Virus record (IMG/VR): IMGVR_UViG_3300033571_026152
Coordinates: 1 to 23,337 of that record
From: a virus
DNA length: 23,337 nucleotides
Reading direction: 5' to 3' (one strand)
Shown here: in pieces, positions 5,890 to 13,325 of the stretch
Layout of the letters: the number at the start of each line of letters is the position of its first letter
How positions within the stretch are numbered: the first letter of the stretch is position 1
The notes under the pieces: generated by a model
Database searches by the model: none
Told to the model about the DNA's origin: nothing
What the model saw: only the letters and a program-made list of their open reading frames with translations
Made by a program: the position numbers and the translations under genes

Positions 5890-7389
5890 ATGGGGATCAT
5901 CTTGGGTCCGGACGGCCGCCCGGCGATCAAGGCCGTCTACGGCTACGAGAGCGCGACCAGTGGCCGACGCATGGCGGGTTGGCGTCCGACATCGGCAAGC
6001 ATCAACACCCTGATCGCAGGGGCGGGCGACGTTCTGACCGCTCAGGCTCGCGACCTGGCGCGCCGGAACCTCTGGGCTCGCAACGCGGTGGCGGCCTGGG
6101 CGTCGAACATCGTTGGCAATGGGATCGGCATGGAGCCGCAGCACCGGGATCCCGAGGAACGGGCCAGGCTAAAGAAGCTCTGGAAGCGGTTCGCGAACCA
6201 GGCGGACTACGACGGCCGGATGTCGATCTACGGCCAGCAGGAGGTAGCTGCCCGCGAGATCTATGAAGGCGGCGAAGTGCTGGCCCTGCTACATCAGAGC
6301 GAGCCGGAGTTCCCGGGCGATCTCGGCCTTCGCATTCAGTTGCTCGAGGGCGAGCATTTGCCGTATCTCAAGAGCGATGTGGCCGAGACGGGCAACACGT
6401 TGCGCTGCGGCATCGAGTTTGACCGCCGCGGACGCCGCGTTGCGTATCACATCTATCGGGAGCACCCGGGCGACCTGACTATTGAGCAGCGAAGCGGAAT
6501 GACTGAGCGCATCCTTGCCAAGGACGTGCTGCACTGTTTCGCTCCGATCCGCGCCGGCCAGATCCGCGGCGAGACGTTCTTTGCCCCCGCCATCATTAAG
6601 CTTCACGAACTGGACCAGTACGACGACGCCGAGCTGCTGCGCAAGAAGTTCGCTGCCTTCCTGATCGGCTGGACCAAGAATATGGCACCGGAGGAGACCG
6701 CGTTCGATCCTGAGGCCTCGGTCGACGGCGAGGACGCCCCCGCCGGCGCCGGATTCGTGGCGACGGAGCCGGGCACCATCCTGAATCTGCCGCCAACGAC
6801 AGATTTGGGTTGGAACCAGCCTGCGGACGTGGGCGGATCCTACGAAGCGTTCCTCAACGTGCAGCTGCGATCGCTGGCCGTGGCTCTGCGCCTGGCCGCC
6901 CACCAGTTCACCGGCAACGTGGGCGACGCAAACTACGGTTCGTTGCGGGCGGCGCTTCTCGAAATCCGCCGGATGATGGAACAGTTCCAGTACAACGTTT
7001 TCGAGTTCCAGTTTCTGCTGCCCATCTGGCGCCGGTTCATCTTCGCCGCGGTGCTCGCCGGCGAAATTGACGCCCGCCGGTTTGACCGGGAGCGCGACGA
7101 CTACCTGGACGTGAACATTCGTCCGCCAGCCTGGCCGTGGATCGATCCCGAGAAGGACGCTAAGGCCGAGCAGTTAGCTGTACGCTGCGGGTTCAAAGCC
7201 AGATCGACGGTGATTCAGGAGCGGGGCGAAGACCCCACGGAGGTTGACGAGGCGAACGCGGCCGACAATGCCCGCGCCGACCAACTCCGGCTCCGCTACG
7301 ACTCGGACGGCCGTCAGGACGTGGTGTCTAAGCCGGCCGCCTCGGTTGAACCACGGAACGCGGGAACGAATGGGGAGGGATCTGAATGA
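5890..7389 (+). CDS. Portal protein, lambda gpB-like
   Basis: This 499-residue protein forms the dodecameric ring at one capsid vertex through which DNA enters and leaves. The sequence has the lambda-type portal features: SINTLIAGAGDVLTAQARDLARRN near the N-terminus, NAVAAWASNIVGNGI, the QLLEGEHLP strand, VLHCFAPIRAGQIRGETFF, and the stem/clip section ending in LRLAAHQFTGNVGDANYGSLRAAL (about 336-358). It is slightly shorter than lambda gpB (533). The ATG follows the W-like stop with no gap, and AAGGG lies about 6 bp upstream. The stop overlaps the next gene in an ATGA junction. The acidic, Asp/Glu/Asn-rich C-terminus is typical and is where some lambda portals are processed. Confidence 0.95.
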   Translation: MGIILGPDGRPAIKAVYGYESATSGRRMAGWRPTSASINTLIAGAGDVLTAQARDLARRNLWARNAVAAWASNIVGNGIGMEPQHRDPEERARLKKLWKRFANQADYDGRMSIYGQQEVAAREIYEGGEVLALLHQSEPEFPGDLGLRIQLLEGEHLPYLKSDVAETGNTLRCGIEFDRRGRRVAYHIYREHPGDLTIEQRSGMTERILAKDVLHCFAPIRAGQIRGETFFAPAIIKLHELDQYDDAELLRKKFAAFLIGWTKNMAPEETAFDPEASVDGEDAPAGAGFVATEPGTILNLPPTTDLGWNQPADVGGSYEAFLNVQLRSLAVALRLAAHQFTGNVGDANYGSLRAALLEIRRMMEQFQYNVFEFQFLLPIWRRFIFAAVLAGEIDARRFDRERDDYLDVNIRPPAWPWIDPEKDAKAEQLAVRCGFKARSTVIQERGEDPTEVDEANAADNARADQLRLRYDSDGRQDVVSKPAASVEPRNAGTNGEGSE

Positions 7390-8747
7390 CGCCGTTACCG
7401 CGCTACACAAGCCGGCTGTTTGGCAAGCCGTTGGCCATGGCGCCGACTGAACTGCAGGAGCTAATGCAGTACGTCGGCGATCGCGCCGCTGCGGGCGGCC
7501 GACTACAGCGGCCTGCCGCCGCAAAGGAAGGCATGCAGGCGGTCTGGTCTCAGGCCTACCTGACGGAAGACGGCATCTGCGTAATCCCGATCGGCGGCAC
7601 GCTGGTGCACCGGTCGAGCTGGATGGACGCCGCATGCGGCATGCGGTCTTACGCTGCGCTGGCTGACGACCTGGACATGGCAATGGAGGGAAACTGCCGT
7701 GGCGTCATGCTGCGCCTGGACTCCCCAGGTGGAGAGTGCGCCGGGTTGTTCGCGCTGGCGGACAAGTTGGCGGCCGTCGCTGCAGCCAAGCCGCTTTGGG
7801 GCGTGGTAGACGACATGGCGTGCTCGGCTGCGTATCTGCTGGCGTCTCATTGCGAACGTCTGTACATCTCAGAAACCTCCGTGGTCGGGTCGATCGGCGT
7901 CATTGCCCAGCATCTCGACCAAAGCGGCTGGGACAAGAAGAACGGCCTCCGCTACACCGCCATCTTTGCAGGTGCGCGCAAGAACGACGGCACGCCTCAC
8001 GAAGCTCTGAGCGATCCGGCCCTGCAAAACCTGCAGGCCGAGGTAGATCGGATCTACGGTCTGTTTGTCGACCGCGTGGCCGCCCAGCGACGCGAGACCG
8101 TCGAGTCCATTCGAGCTCAGGAGGCTCAGGTATACACGGCGCAGGCGGCGATCGACGCCGGACTGGCCGACGAATTTGGCAGTCCGGAAGCCGCTTACGA
8201 GGCGTTCCTCGAGCGGCTTGCTACTGCTCAAGCAACATCCGCGACGCGAGCCGCCGCGAGATCCACACAGGAGCAACACATGAAAGTAGTAAAACCGGCG
8301 GCTACGCAACGCGGCGCCGCCAAGCCGACCGCAAGCGCAAAGACCGAGGAGGAGATGAAGACCTCCGAGGAAACCGACGCGTCCATTGAGGCTGAAACCA
8401 AAGACCCGACCCAAACGGATCCCGATCCCGACATGCAGAAGAAGGACAAGCCGTCCGGCGAAGCTGCCGCTCACGCACCGGTGAGCCAGGACGCCTCCCA
8501 GGAAATCGCCTCCCTTTGCAGTATCGCTGGAAAACCGGAATTGGCAGCCAAGTTTATCCTCGCCGGCAGCGAAGTCGCCGAGGTTCGGAAGGAACTGCTC
8601 GCGGCTGCCGCGACCAATCACCAGGTGACCTCCGCCATTACGGCCAGCACGGGCACCAAAGACTTCAACGCTTTCGACCCGCAGCGGAATCCGCTTCTGG
8701 CCGATGCCCAGCGCCGCGCTGCGGCCGTAAAAAAGGAGGGCCGATAA
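7386..8747 (+). CDS. Capsid maturation protease (S49/SppA-like, gpC-like) with C-terminal scaffold region
   Basis: This 453-residue protein is the prohead protease. The S49 fold spans about residues 60-275. LDSPGG (111-116) lies before the active site, the nucleophile is Ser147 in DDMACSAAYLLAS, and the likely general base is Lys199 in GARKNDGTP, the Ser-Lys dyad of SppA and lambda gpC. VVGSIGVI (167-173) is the usual neighbour motif. After about residue 290 the sequence turns into a highly charged, low-complexity linker (many Glu, Lys and Thr) and a helical end, which is the scaffold part. A strong GGGGAGGGA ribosome site precedes the ATG, which overlaps the portal stop. An in-frame internal start at 8280 probably makes the scaffold alone. 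Confidence 0.93.
   Translation: MTPLPRYTSRLFGKPLAMAPTELQELMQYVGDRAAAGGRLQRPAAAKEGMQAVWSQAYLTEDGICVIPIGGTLVHRSSWMDAACGMRSYAALADDLDMAMEGNCRGVMLRLDSPGGECAGLFALADKLAAVAAAKPLWGVVDDMACSAAYLLASHCERLYISETSVVGSIGVIAQHLDQSGWDKKNGLRYTAIFAGARKNDGTPHEALSDPALQNLQAEVDRIYGLFVDRVAAQRRETVESIRAQEAQVYTAQAAIDAGLADEFGSPEAAYEAFLERLATAQATSATRAAARSTQEQHMKVVKPAATQRGAAKPTASAKTEEEMKTSEETDASIEAETKDPTQTDPDPDMQKKDKPSGEAAAHAPVSQDASQEIASLCSIAGKPELAAKFILAGSEVAEVRKELLAAAATNHQVTSAITASTGTKDFNAFDPQRNPLLADAQRRAAAVKKEGR
8269..8282 (+). promoter_or_regulatory. Internal ribosome-binding site and ATG for nested scaffold
   Basis: AGGAG (8269-8273) is followed 6 bp later by an in-frame ATG (8280-8282) inside the protease gene. The spacing is ideal, and the site lies exactly at the junction between the protease domain and the charged scaffold region. 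In lambda, Nu3 is translated from just such an internal start within C. Confidence 0.75.
8280..8747 (+). CDS. Nested scaffolding protein, Nu3-like
   Basis: In-frame translation from the internal ATG yields 155 residues identical to the C-terminus of the protease. The product begins MKVVKPAATQRG, then has a charged, disordered stretch (Glu/Lys/Thr-rich, about 15-65) and a helical C-terminus (EIASLCSIAGKPELAAKFI, EVAEVRKELLAAAA) ending in basic residues. Lambda Nu3 is the internal scaffold that guides assembly of the capsid protein and is later removed by the protease, and C and Nu3 are arranged in the same nested way. Support is the ribosome site, domain boundary and synteny; there is no direct proof of separate expression. 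Confidence 0.72.
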   Translation: MKVVKPAATQRGAAKPTASAKTEEEMKTSEETDASIEAETKDPTQTDPDPDMQKKDKPSGEAAAHAPVSQDASQEIASLCSIAGKPELAAKFILAGSEVAEVRKELLAAAATNHQVTSAITASTGTKDFNAFDPQRNPLLADAQRRAAAVKKEGR

Positions 8748-9419
8748 GTGCCTGTTTTCAACGAACCGTTCTACCTTGCCGACTTCCTCAAGTGGGAGGC
8801 GGATCAAGACTACAGCCGCGATCAGGTGGTCATTCTGGCCGGCAGCGGCTCTCCGCGCACGCTCACGACGGGAATGGTTGTCGGACGCGCGACGAAGGGC
8901 GCCGCGACCGGAGCGGCCGTCGCCGGCAATACTGGCAACGGTACCATCACCGCGGCACCGACCGTCGGCGCCGCCACCAAGCCGGGCGTCTACCGGCTGG
9001 TCTGCATTGAACCGGCGGCGAACTCCGGGCGCTTCATCATGAGTGACCCGGACGGCATCATCGTCGGCGTTCCTACTGTGGCGGTCGAAGCCACCCTCGC
9101 TGGGTTGGTTTTCACCATCGCTGACGGCGCGACCGACTATGTTTCGGGCGACTCGTTCACCATCACCGTTGCCCCCGGCGACGGCAAGGTTGTCCAGTTG
9201 TCACTTGCTGCAACCAACGGCACCCGGGATGCTTACGGCGTCATGGTGGCAGATGCGACGGCGGAGGCCGGCGTGGACGGACGCGGCGTGGTGGTCGTGC
9301 GCAACGCGATCATCGACAGCTCGAAGCTGATCTGGCCGGCTGGTGCGGATGCGGGTCAACGCGCCGCCGCCCTTGCTGCGCTGGCGACCCAGGGCATCAT
9401 CGCCCGCACTGGCGTCTAA
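8748..9419 (+). CDS. Head decoration protein, gpD-like with inserted domain
   Basis: This 223-residue protein starts at GTG 8748, preceded by AAGGAGGG at a good distance. Lambda gpD (110 residues) binds as trimers on the shell and stabilises it after expansion. The N-terminal part (DYSRDQVVILAGSGSPRTLTTGMVVG) and the C-terminal part (AYGVMVADATAEAGVDGRGVVVVRNAII) are the two halves expected of the decoration fold. Between them, residues about 49-144 form an extra beta-rich segment (GNGTITAAPTVGAATKPGVY, later GLVFTIADGATDYVSGDSFTITV) that is not in lambda gpD. Without it the protein would be about 127 residues. The insert likely projects outward from the capsid surface. Its role is unknown. 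Confidence 0.88.
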   Translation: MPVFNEPFYLADFLKWEADQDYSRDQVVILAGSGSPRTLTTGMVVGRATKGAATGAAVAGNTGNGTITAAPTVGAATKPGVYRLVCIEPAANSGRFIMSDPDGIIVGVPTVAVEATLAGLVFTIADGATDYVSGDSFTITVAPGDGKVVQLSLAATNGTRDAYGVMVADATAEAGVDGRGVVVVRNAIIDSSKLIWPAGADAGQRAAALAALATQGIIARTGV

Positions 9420-9448
9420 CGCCCACCCCAAAAAGGAGAATTTGATCA

Positions 9449-10468
9449 ATGCCCGGTATGAATGTGTTCGCCTCGAACCCCGCTTTTTCGATGGCCAGCC
9501 TCACGGCCGCCATCAACGTCCTACCGAACCAGTATGGACGCATCAATCAACTCAATCTCATGCCTGCGCGCGGCGTGACTACCCGCACGATCATGTGCGA
9601 GGAGAAGAACGGCGTCCTGACCCTGCTGCCCACCCTGCCCCCGGGCGCTCCCGCGAGCGTCGGCACGCAGGGCAAGCGCAAACTGCGGTCGTTCGTGATT
9701 CCGCATATTCCGCACGAAGACACCGTCAACCCCAGCGACGTGCAGGACGTTCGGCAGTTCGGATCCGAGGACACCAACGCCCAGTTGGTGACCACGGTGA
9801 ACGACAAGCTGACGACCATGCGGAACAAGCACGCCATTACGCTGGAGCATCTCCGGATGGGCGCGCTGAAAGGATTGATCCTGGACGCGGACGGGAGCAC
9901 GCTGTACAACCTGTTTACCGAGTTCGGCATTACGCAAAACACGGTCGGGTTTACTCTGGGCAACAACGGTACCAACGTTCGCGGCCGCTGCACCAATGTC
10001 ATGCGACTGATCGAAGACAATTTGCTCGGCGAGGTCATGACCGGCGTCCATTGTCTGTGTTCGCCTGGCTTCTATGATTCTTTGACGGCACATCCCAAGG
10101 TGGAGGAGGCGTTCAAGTACTTCCAAACCACGCTGAATCAGAATCTGGCGGGCGACTACCGGCAGGCCTTCTCCTTCGGCGGGATCGTTTTCGAGGAGTA
10201 CCGCGGCCAAGCGTCGGACGCCGCCGGCAACGTGCGGAAGTTCATCCCGGACAACGAAGCGATCGCCTTCCCGTTGGGCACGACCAACACGTTTGAGACG
10301 GTGTTTGCCCCGGCGGACTTCAACGAAACCGTCAACACGGTTGGCTTGCCGTATTACGCCAAGATCGAGCCGAAGAAGTTCGATCGAGGTTACGAGCTGC
10401 ACACGCAGTCCAACCCGCTGCCGATGTGCTACCGGCCGGCGCTACTGGTCCGTTTGACGGTCGCCTAA
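9449..10468 (+). CDS. Major capsid protein, lambda gpE-like
   Basis: This 339-residue protein (lambda gpE has 341) has the gpE-family pattern: NPAFSMASLTAAINVLPNQYGRINQL at the start, TIMCEEKNGVLTLLP, the helix RNKHAITLEHLRMGALKG, and the C-terminal section with FAPADFNETVNTVGLPYYAK and HTQSNPLPMCYRPALLVRL. It forms the HK97-fold shell, with no N-terminal delta domain because the scaffold is separate. AAGGAGA lies about 9 bp upstream of the ATG, a stronger site than most of its neighbours, fitting the need for many copies. A 29-bp gap separates it from the decoration gene, one of the few real gaps in the late operon. Confidence 0.97.
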   Translation: MPGMNVFASNPAFSMASLTAAINVLPNQYGRINQLNLMPARGVTTRTIMCEEKNGVLTLLPTLPPGAPASVGTQGKRKLRSFVIPHIPHEDTVNPSDVQDVRQFGSEDTNAQLVTTVNDKLTTMRNKHAITLEHLRMGALKGLILDADGSTLYNLFTEFGITQNTVGFTLGNNGTNVRGRCTNVMRLIEDNLLGEVMTGVHCLCSPGFYDSLTAHPKVEEAFKYFQTTLNQNLAGDYRQAFSFGGIVFEEYRGQASDAAGNVRKFIPDNEAIAFPLGTTNTFETVFAPADFNETVNTVGLPYYAKIEPKKFDRGYELHTQSNPLPMCYRPALLVRLTVA

Positions 10469-10477
10469 CCAAGAAAA

Positions 10478-10504
10478 GCCCCTCCGGTTACCGCCGCGAG
10501 GGGC
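10478..10504 (-). terminator. Hairpin after the capsid gene, with T-rich tail only on the minus strand
   Basis: GCCCCTC (10478-10484) pairs with GAGGGGC (10498-10504) around a 13-base loop that contains CGG-TTA-CCG. It lies 9 bp after the capsid stop. On the minus strand the stem is followed by TTTTCTT, giving a conventional intrinsic terminator shape. On the plus strand there is no U-run, so it may instead stabilise the capsid message or cause only partial termination. Direction is therefore uncertain. Confidence 0.55.
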
Positions 10505-10517
10505 GCTCTCCAAGCCA

Positions 10518-10820
10518 ATGAGCGAATTCAGCGAGCTGATGGCAATCGCCGACGCGGACATCCTCGAGGTGTGCGGCGACGACGTCGTCTATCAAATTCA
10601 GAACGGCCCTGAGTATCCGCTGCGGGCCGTTCTTGACCGCTCGGAGGCGACCCGGACCAATCTTCGCGTTTGGGCCACCGCCTGGGCGCTATCCAGCGCG
10701 TTTGAGTTGGGCGAGCCGCGGCCCGGCGACTTCGTGCACTTCGGCGACTTCCGCCTTGCCGTCGTTCGCGTCTTCCCGGATGAGTTCGGCGGCCGCTCGC
10801 TGCACCTGGCAATCGCATGA
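10518..10820 (+). CDS. Small head-tail connector protein, FII-like by position
   Basis: This 100-residue, acidic protein lies between the capsid gene and the tail genes, where lambda has FI and FII. A likely beta-barrel core is visible (VVYQIQNGPEYPLRAVLDRS, then GEPRPGDFVHFGDFRLAVVRVFPDEFGG), similar to FII-type stopper proteins (lambda FII has 117 residues) that attach under the W ring. I recognise the pattern rather than a signature motif, so the role is mainly by synteny and size. The ribosome site is weak (GAGGGG within the hairpin right arm, about 13 bp away), so hairpin opening could affect its translation. Its stop overlaps the next ATG (ATGA). Confidence 0.65.
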   Translation: MSEFSELMAIADADILEVCGDDVVYQIQNGPEYPLRAVLDRSEATRTNLRVWATAWALSSAFELGEPRPGDFVHFGDFRLAVVRVFPDEFGGRSLHLAIA

Positions 10821-11308
10821 TTTTCGATACCCGCATCCGCTATAACGGCGTTCGCGTCCGCATCCGCGGCGCCAGCTTCCGGCGTTTCCACAATTTGCGG
10901 ATTCTTTCGGCCGGAGTCGAGTCGATCAAGTTTCGGCTGGAAAAGGGCATCGACAGCGACGATGCCAAGACCAAGCCGCTCAGCACGTCGTATGCCCGAC
11001 GAAAGTCCAAACTGACCAGGCGGAGAGCGATTCGAGATCTGGACTTCACTGGCCAGATGCTTTCCGAGCTGCGGCCGCGCTACGCCGACGATAACCAGGC
11101 GATCGCCGATACGTCAACGCGAATGGGGCGGATGAAGGCCCGTCTGTACAAAGAGCTGCTGCTGTTCAGCGACAACGACCAGGCTGTAATGGCGGAGCTG
11201 GCTGGCAAGCTGTTCAAGGGAGACATCGCGCCTGGTGCCTTCGCGAGCTTCAGGTCGCGGCCTGGGCGATTCCAGGCGCGGCGGTTCCCGGCGAGGTTCG
11301 CTCAATGA
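10817..11308 (+). CDS. Tail completion protein, Z-like by position
   Basis: This 163-residue, strongly basic protein lies in the slot of lambda Z (192 residues). It is rich in Arg and Lys and has the segment KPLSTSYARRKSKLTRRRAIRDLDFTG, which resembles the region of phage virion-morphogenesis/tail-completion proteins in which a loop binds the head-tail interface. The C-terminus is again Arg/Phe-rich (RSRPGRFQARRFPARF). The start at 10817 overlaps the preceding stop and its stop (11306-11308) overlaps the next ATG (11305), so three genes are tightly coupled. The family name is uncertain; the connector/tail-completion class is likely. Confidence 0.65.
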   Translation: MIFDTRIRYNGVRVRIRGASFRRFHNLRILSAGVESIKFRLEKGIDSDDAKTKPLSTSYARRKSKLTRRRAIRDLDFTGQMLSELRPRYADDNQAIADTSTRMGRMKARLYKELLLFSDNDQAVMAELAGKLFKGDIAPGAFASFRSRPGRFQARRFPARFAQ

Positions 11309-11853
11309 ATGCACGTCAGAAGACTCTTGACCTGGTGATCGACGCTCTGTCGGACGGCGTCACGGGCTTTAACGCTCAGCACGCCGTGATCCGCGACACG
11401 TATGAAGTCCCAAAGTGCGAGATCGACTTCGGCAAGTACAGTCCCAACCTGATTCTCGGTTCCATCGACCCATCGGATGCCGACCTGGCGCAGATAACAG
11501 CCTGGCCAGCGCTCATTCTGGCAACGGAAGAGTGCACGCTATTGAACGACAAGAAGTTTGCCGAATTCAGCGGTGAGGTCGTTGTCCTGGTAGACGGCTA
11601 CGTTCGCATACGAGCCACCGACGATCCGGACCGGCCGCCGGCGGAGGTCATTGACCTCTCCAAAAACTACGAAAAGCACGTTAACGCCTTCGAGGACGCT
11701 ATCTACCGATCGCTCCGCGCACGACGCTCAATTTTTCAAGCAGGAAACTGCAACTGGGTTGGCTTTCAATCCAGCCGGTCCCAAGTCGCCGTGATCGGCG
11801 ATGGTTACACGCAACGCACGTCCATCGTGCTCGGCTTTCGAGTCGTGATCTAG
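11305..11853 (+). CDS. Tail terminator protein, U-like by position
   Basis: This 182-residue protein is placed where lambda has U (131 residues), the hexameric cap that stops tail tube growth and joins the head. It has an N-terminal helix (KTLDLVIDALSDGV), a central alternation of strands (AWPALILATEE, FSGEVVVLVDGYVRI) and a C-terminal strand pair (SQVAVIGDGYTQRTSIVLGFRVVI), fitting the alpha/beta fold of tail terminators. The final strand-rich segment is typical of proteins that measure a minor tail ring. The 9-bp gap to the tube gene contains a ribosome site. No diagnostic motif is seen, so the call rests on position and predicted fold. Confidence 0.62.
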   Translation: MNARQKTLDLVIDALSDGVTGFNAQHAVIRDTYEVPKCEIDFGKYSPNLILGSIDPSDADLAQITAWPALILATEECTLLNDKKFAEFSGEVVVLVDGYVRIRATDDPDRPPAEVIDLSKNYEKHVNAFEDAIYRSLRARRSIFQAGNCNWVGFQSSRSQVAVIGDGYTQRTSIVLGFRVVI

Positions 11854-11862
11854 GAGACTTCC

Positions 11863-12888
11863 ATGCCAATTGTTCAGACGCCTGACGAGCGACACTACGT
11901 TCAGGTAACCCATCCCCGCGCGCAGGCCGTACCCCATACGGGCGGCACGGCGACCCTCGCCAATACCGATATCGTTCGGCACATCAGCGCCCAGTTAAAC
12001 GCGGTCGACAACATCGTCCGCTCCGCCGGCAAAACTGGCAGCCGCGGCCTGCTCGCACCGCTGGTCGGTCGGAGGGGCGCAACGTTCACCAACGAGTACC
12101 CGCTGGCTGGGTCCGGGAGCGCTGGCACGTTGTCTGATCTCAACCCAGTCATCGAGGGCATCATGGGCCAATCCAGCACTGTGAGCGCCGGCGTGAGCGT
12201 TACCTATTCGCTCAGCCGCAACATCCCCGGCATGACGTTCTACAACTTCCGCGATCCAGCTGGCACAAACATCTTCAACGAGTGCCTGTGGGGCGGTGTA
12301 ATCGAAACGGCCGAGTTCGCGGCTGGCCAGGAGGCGGAGGCGACGCTCCGAATCAGCGGAAGCGGAGCGTATGTCATCAACAAACCGAACTTCGCCTCCT
12401 TGCCCGCCGCCGCGAAGGGCGGTCTGTCAGCTTTCCCGGCGGAGCCAGGCTCGCTCGCCTACCTGGGATCTCCGGCCCTTGCCTTTATCGGCTCGGTGAC
12501 GGTCAATGGCGTCAGCACTTTCAAGCTCTCGGAGGCCCGCCTGCGGCTGGCACTTAACCGGCAACTTCGCGGTTCGTTCGGGTCGTTCTATCCTGATACT
12601 CCGGCAGCCGGCGTCCGCGAAATCAGCTTGGATATGTCGATCTTCGAGGAGGACACCAGCGATCAGGCGGCTCTTCGCCATTTGGCCCACACCAAGGGCA
12701 CTTTTGACGTGACTCTTGTTCTCGGCAACACCGCCGGCAACATCTGGACGTTCAACCTGAACAACCTCACAATTCCAAGCATTGAGCGCCAGGACGGTGG
12801 ATTGGAAAGCATTCTGCAAATAAACAATTGCGTTGCCTCCATGACCAGCGTCGGGACCGATGACGAGTTGACTATTGTATGCACCTAA
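11863..12888 (+). CDS. Major tail tube protein, V-like by position
   Basis: This 341-residue protein polymerises into the tube. It has the glycine- and strand-rich look of tube proteins, and two similar halves may be present: one around GTLSDLNPVIEGIMGQSSTVSAGVSVTYSL and one around GVREISLDMSIFEEDTSDQAALRHL, both followed by strands such as TFYNFRDP and IWTFNLNNLTIPSIE. It is longer than lambda V (246), which carries an extra Ig domain, so the surplus may be in the core. TAGGAGA lies about 8 bp upstream of the ATG. The stop overlaps the next gene start by 10 bp. Identity as the tube is supported by its place directly before the G/GT pair and the tape measure. Confidence 0.8.
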   Translation: MPIVQTPDERHYVQVTHPRAQAVPHTGGTATLANTDIVRHISAQLNAVDNIVRSAGKTGSRGLLAPLVGRRGATFTNEYPLAGSGSAGTLSDLNPVIEGIMGQSSTVSAGVSVTYSLSRNIPGMTFYNFRDPAGTNIFNECLWGGVIETAEFAAGQEAEATLRISGSGAYVINKPNFASLPAAAKGGLSAFPAEPGSLAYLGSPALAFIGSVTVNGVSTFKLSEARLRLALNRQLRGSFGSFYPDTPAAGVREISLDMSIFEEDTSDQAALRHLAHTKGTFDVTLVLGNTAGNIWTFNLNNLTIPSIERQDGGLESILQINNCVASMTSVGTDDELTIVCT

Positions 12889-13325
12889 AGACCAAAACGA
12901 CCGTTCAGAGCGAGACGTTTCCTGGCGTTTCTTTCACCGTACGCACGCTGAACAGCGTGCAGCGCGCGCGTCGCGACGCCGCGATCGCCGAGCAGCGACG
13001 GGAGTACACCCGGCTCACAACGGAGTTGGCCGCGCTGGTGCAGCAACACATCGGGTCCGGCACAGCCGAGCAGCGATCCGCCAAGCTGACGGCGCTCGAG
13101 CCCGGCGTGTCCCTGCAGATGGCATCCCTCGACGATGAAGCGCGGCTGATCTATGACCAGCACATTGCGCCGGCGATGGTTCGAGCAGCTTTGGTGTCGA
13201 TCGATGGGCCGGACGGACTGACGGTGGAGACACTCTTCGACGAGGCGCCCGACGAGTTGATCGAGGAGATCGCCAAGTCCTGCGGGGACGCCAGCGGGCT
13301 TTCCGCGGAGAAGCAAAAAAACTAG
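12879..13325 (+). CDS. Tail assembly chaperone, G-like
   Basis: This 148-residue protein is the frame-zero product of the chaperone pair. In lambda, gpG coats the tape measure during tail assembly and is absent from the finished virion. It is mostly helical with conserved-looking hydrophobics (EARLIYDQHIAPAMVRAALVSIDG) and a final acidic helix (APDELIEEIAKSCGDASG). The start overlaps the tube stop (12879 versus 12888). The stop TAG (13323-13325) follows directly after a run of seven A residues that forms a slippery site, so a fraction of ribosomes should continue into the next frame. Synteny with the tape measure gene is exact. Confidence 0.88.
   Translation: MHLKTKTTVQSETFPGVSFTVRTLNSVQRARRDAAIAEQRREYTRLTTELAALVQQHIGSGTAEQRSAKLTALEPGVSLQMASLDDEARLIYDQHIAPAMVRAALVSIDGPDGLTVETLFDEAPDELIEEIAKSCGDASGLSAEKQKN
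13316..13322 (+). promoter_or_regulatory. -1 ribosomal frameshift site, A_AAA_AAC
   Basis: In frame zero the codons read CAA-AAA-AAC-TAG. The heptamer A-AAA-AAC at 13316-13322 matches the canonical X-XXY-YYZ slippery pattern. A -1 shift here continues without a stop into the next reading frame (CTA GCG ACC ...) and avoids TAG. A hairpin starts 8 bases downstream (separate feature). Confidence 0.85.

Noticed and set aside
7869-8807. 312-codon minus-strand frame over the protease/scaffold gene
   Set aside because: It is a shadow of a confident gene; the Gly/Leu/Arg-rich product has no recognisable features.
9521-10402. 293-codon minus-strand frame inside the capsid gene
   Set aside because: It is antisense shadow of the major capsid gene, with no ribosome site or domain evidence.
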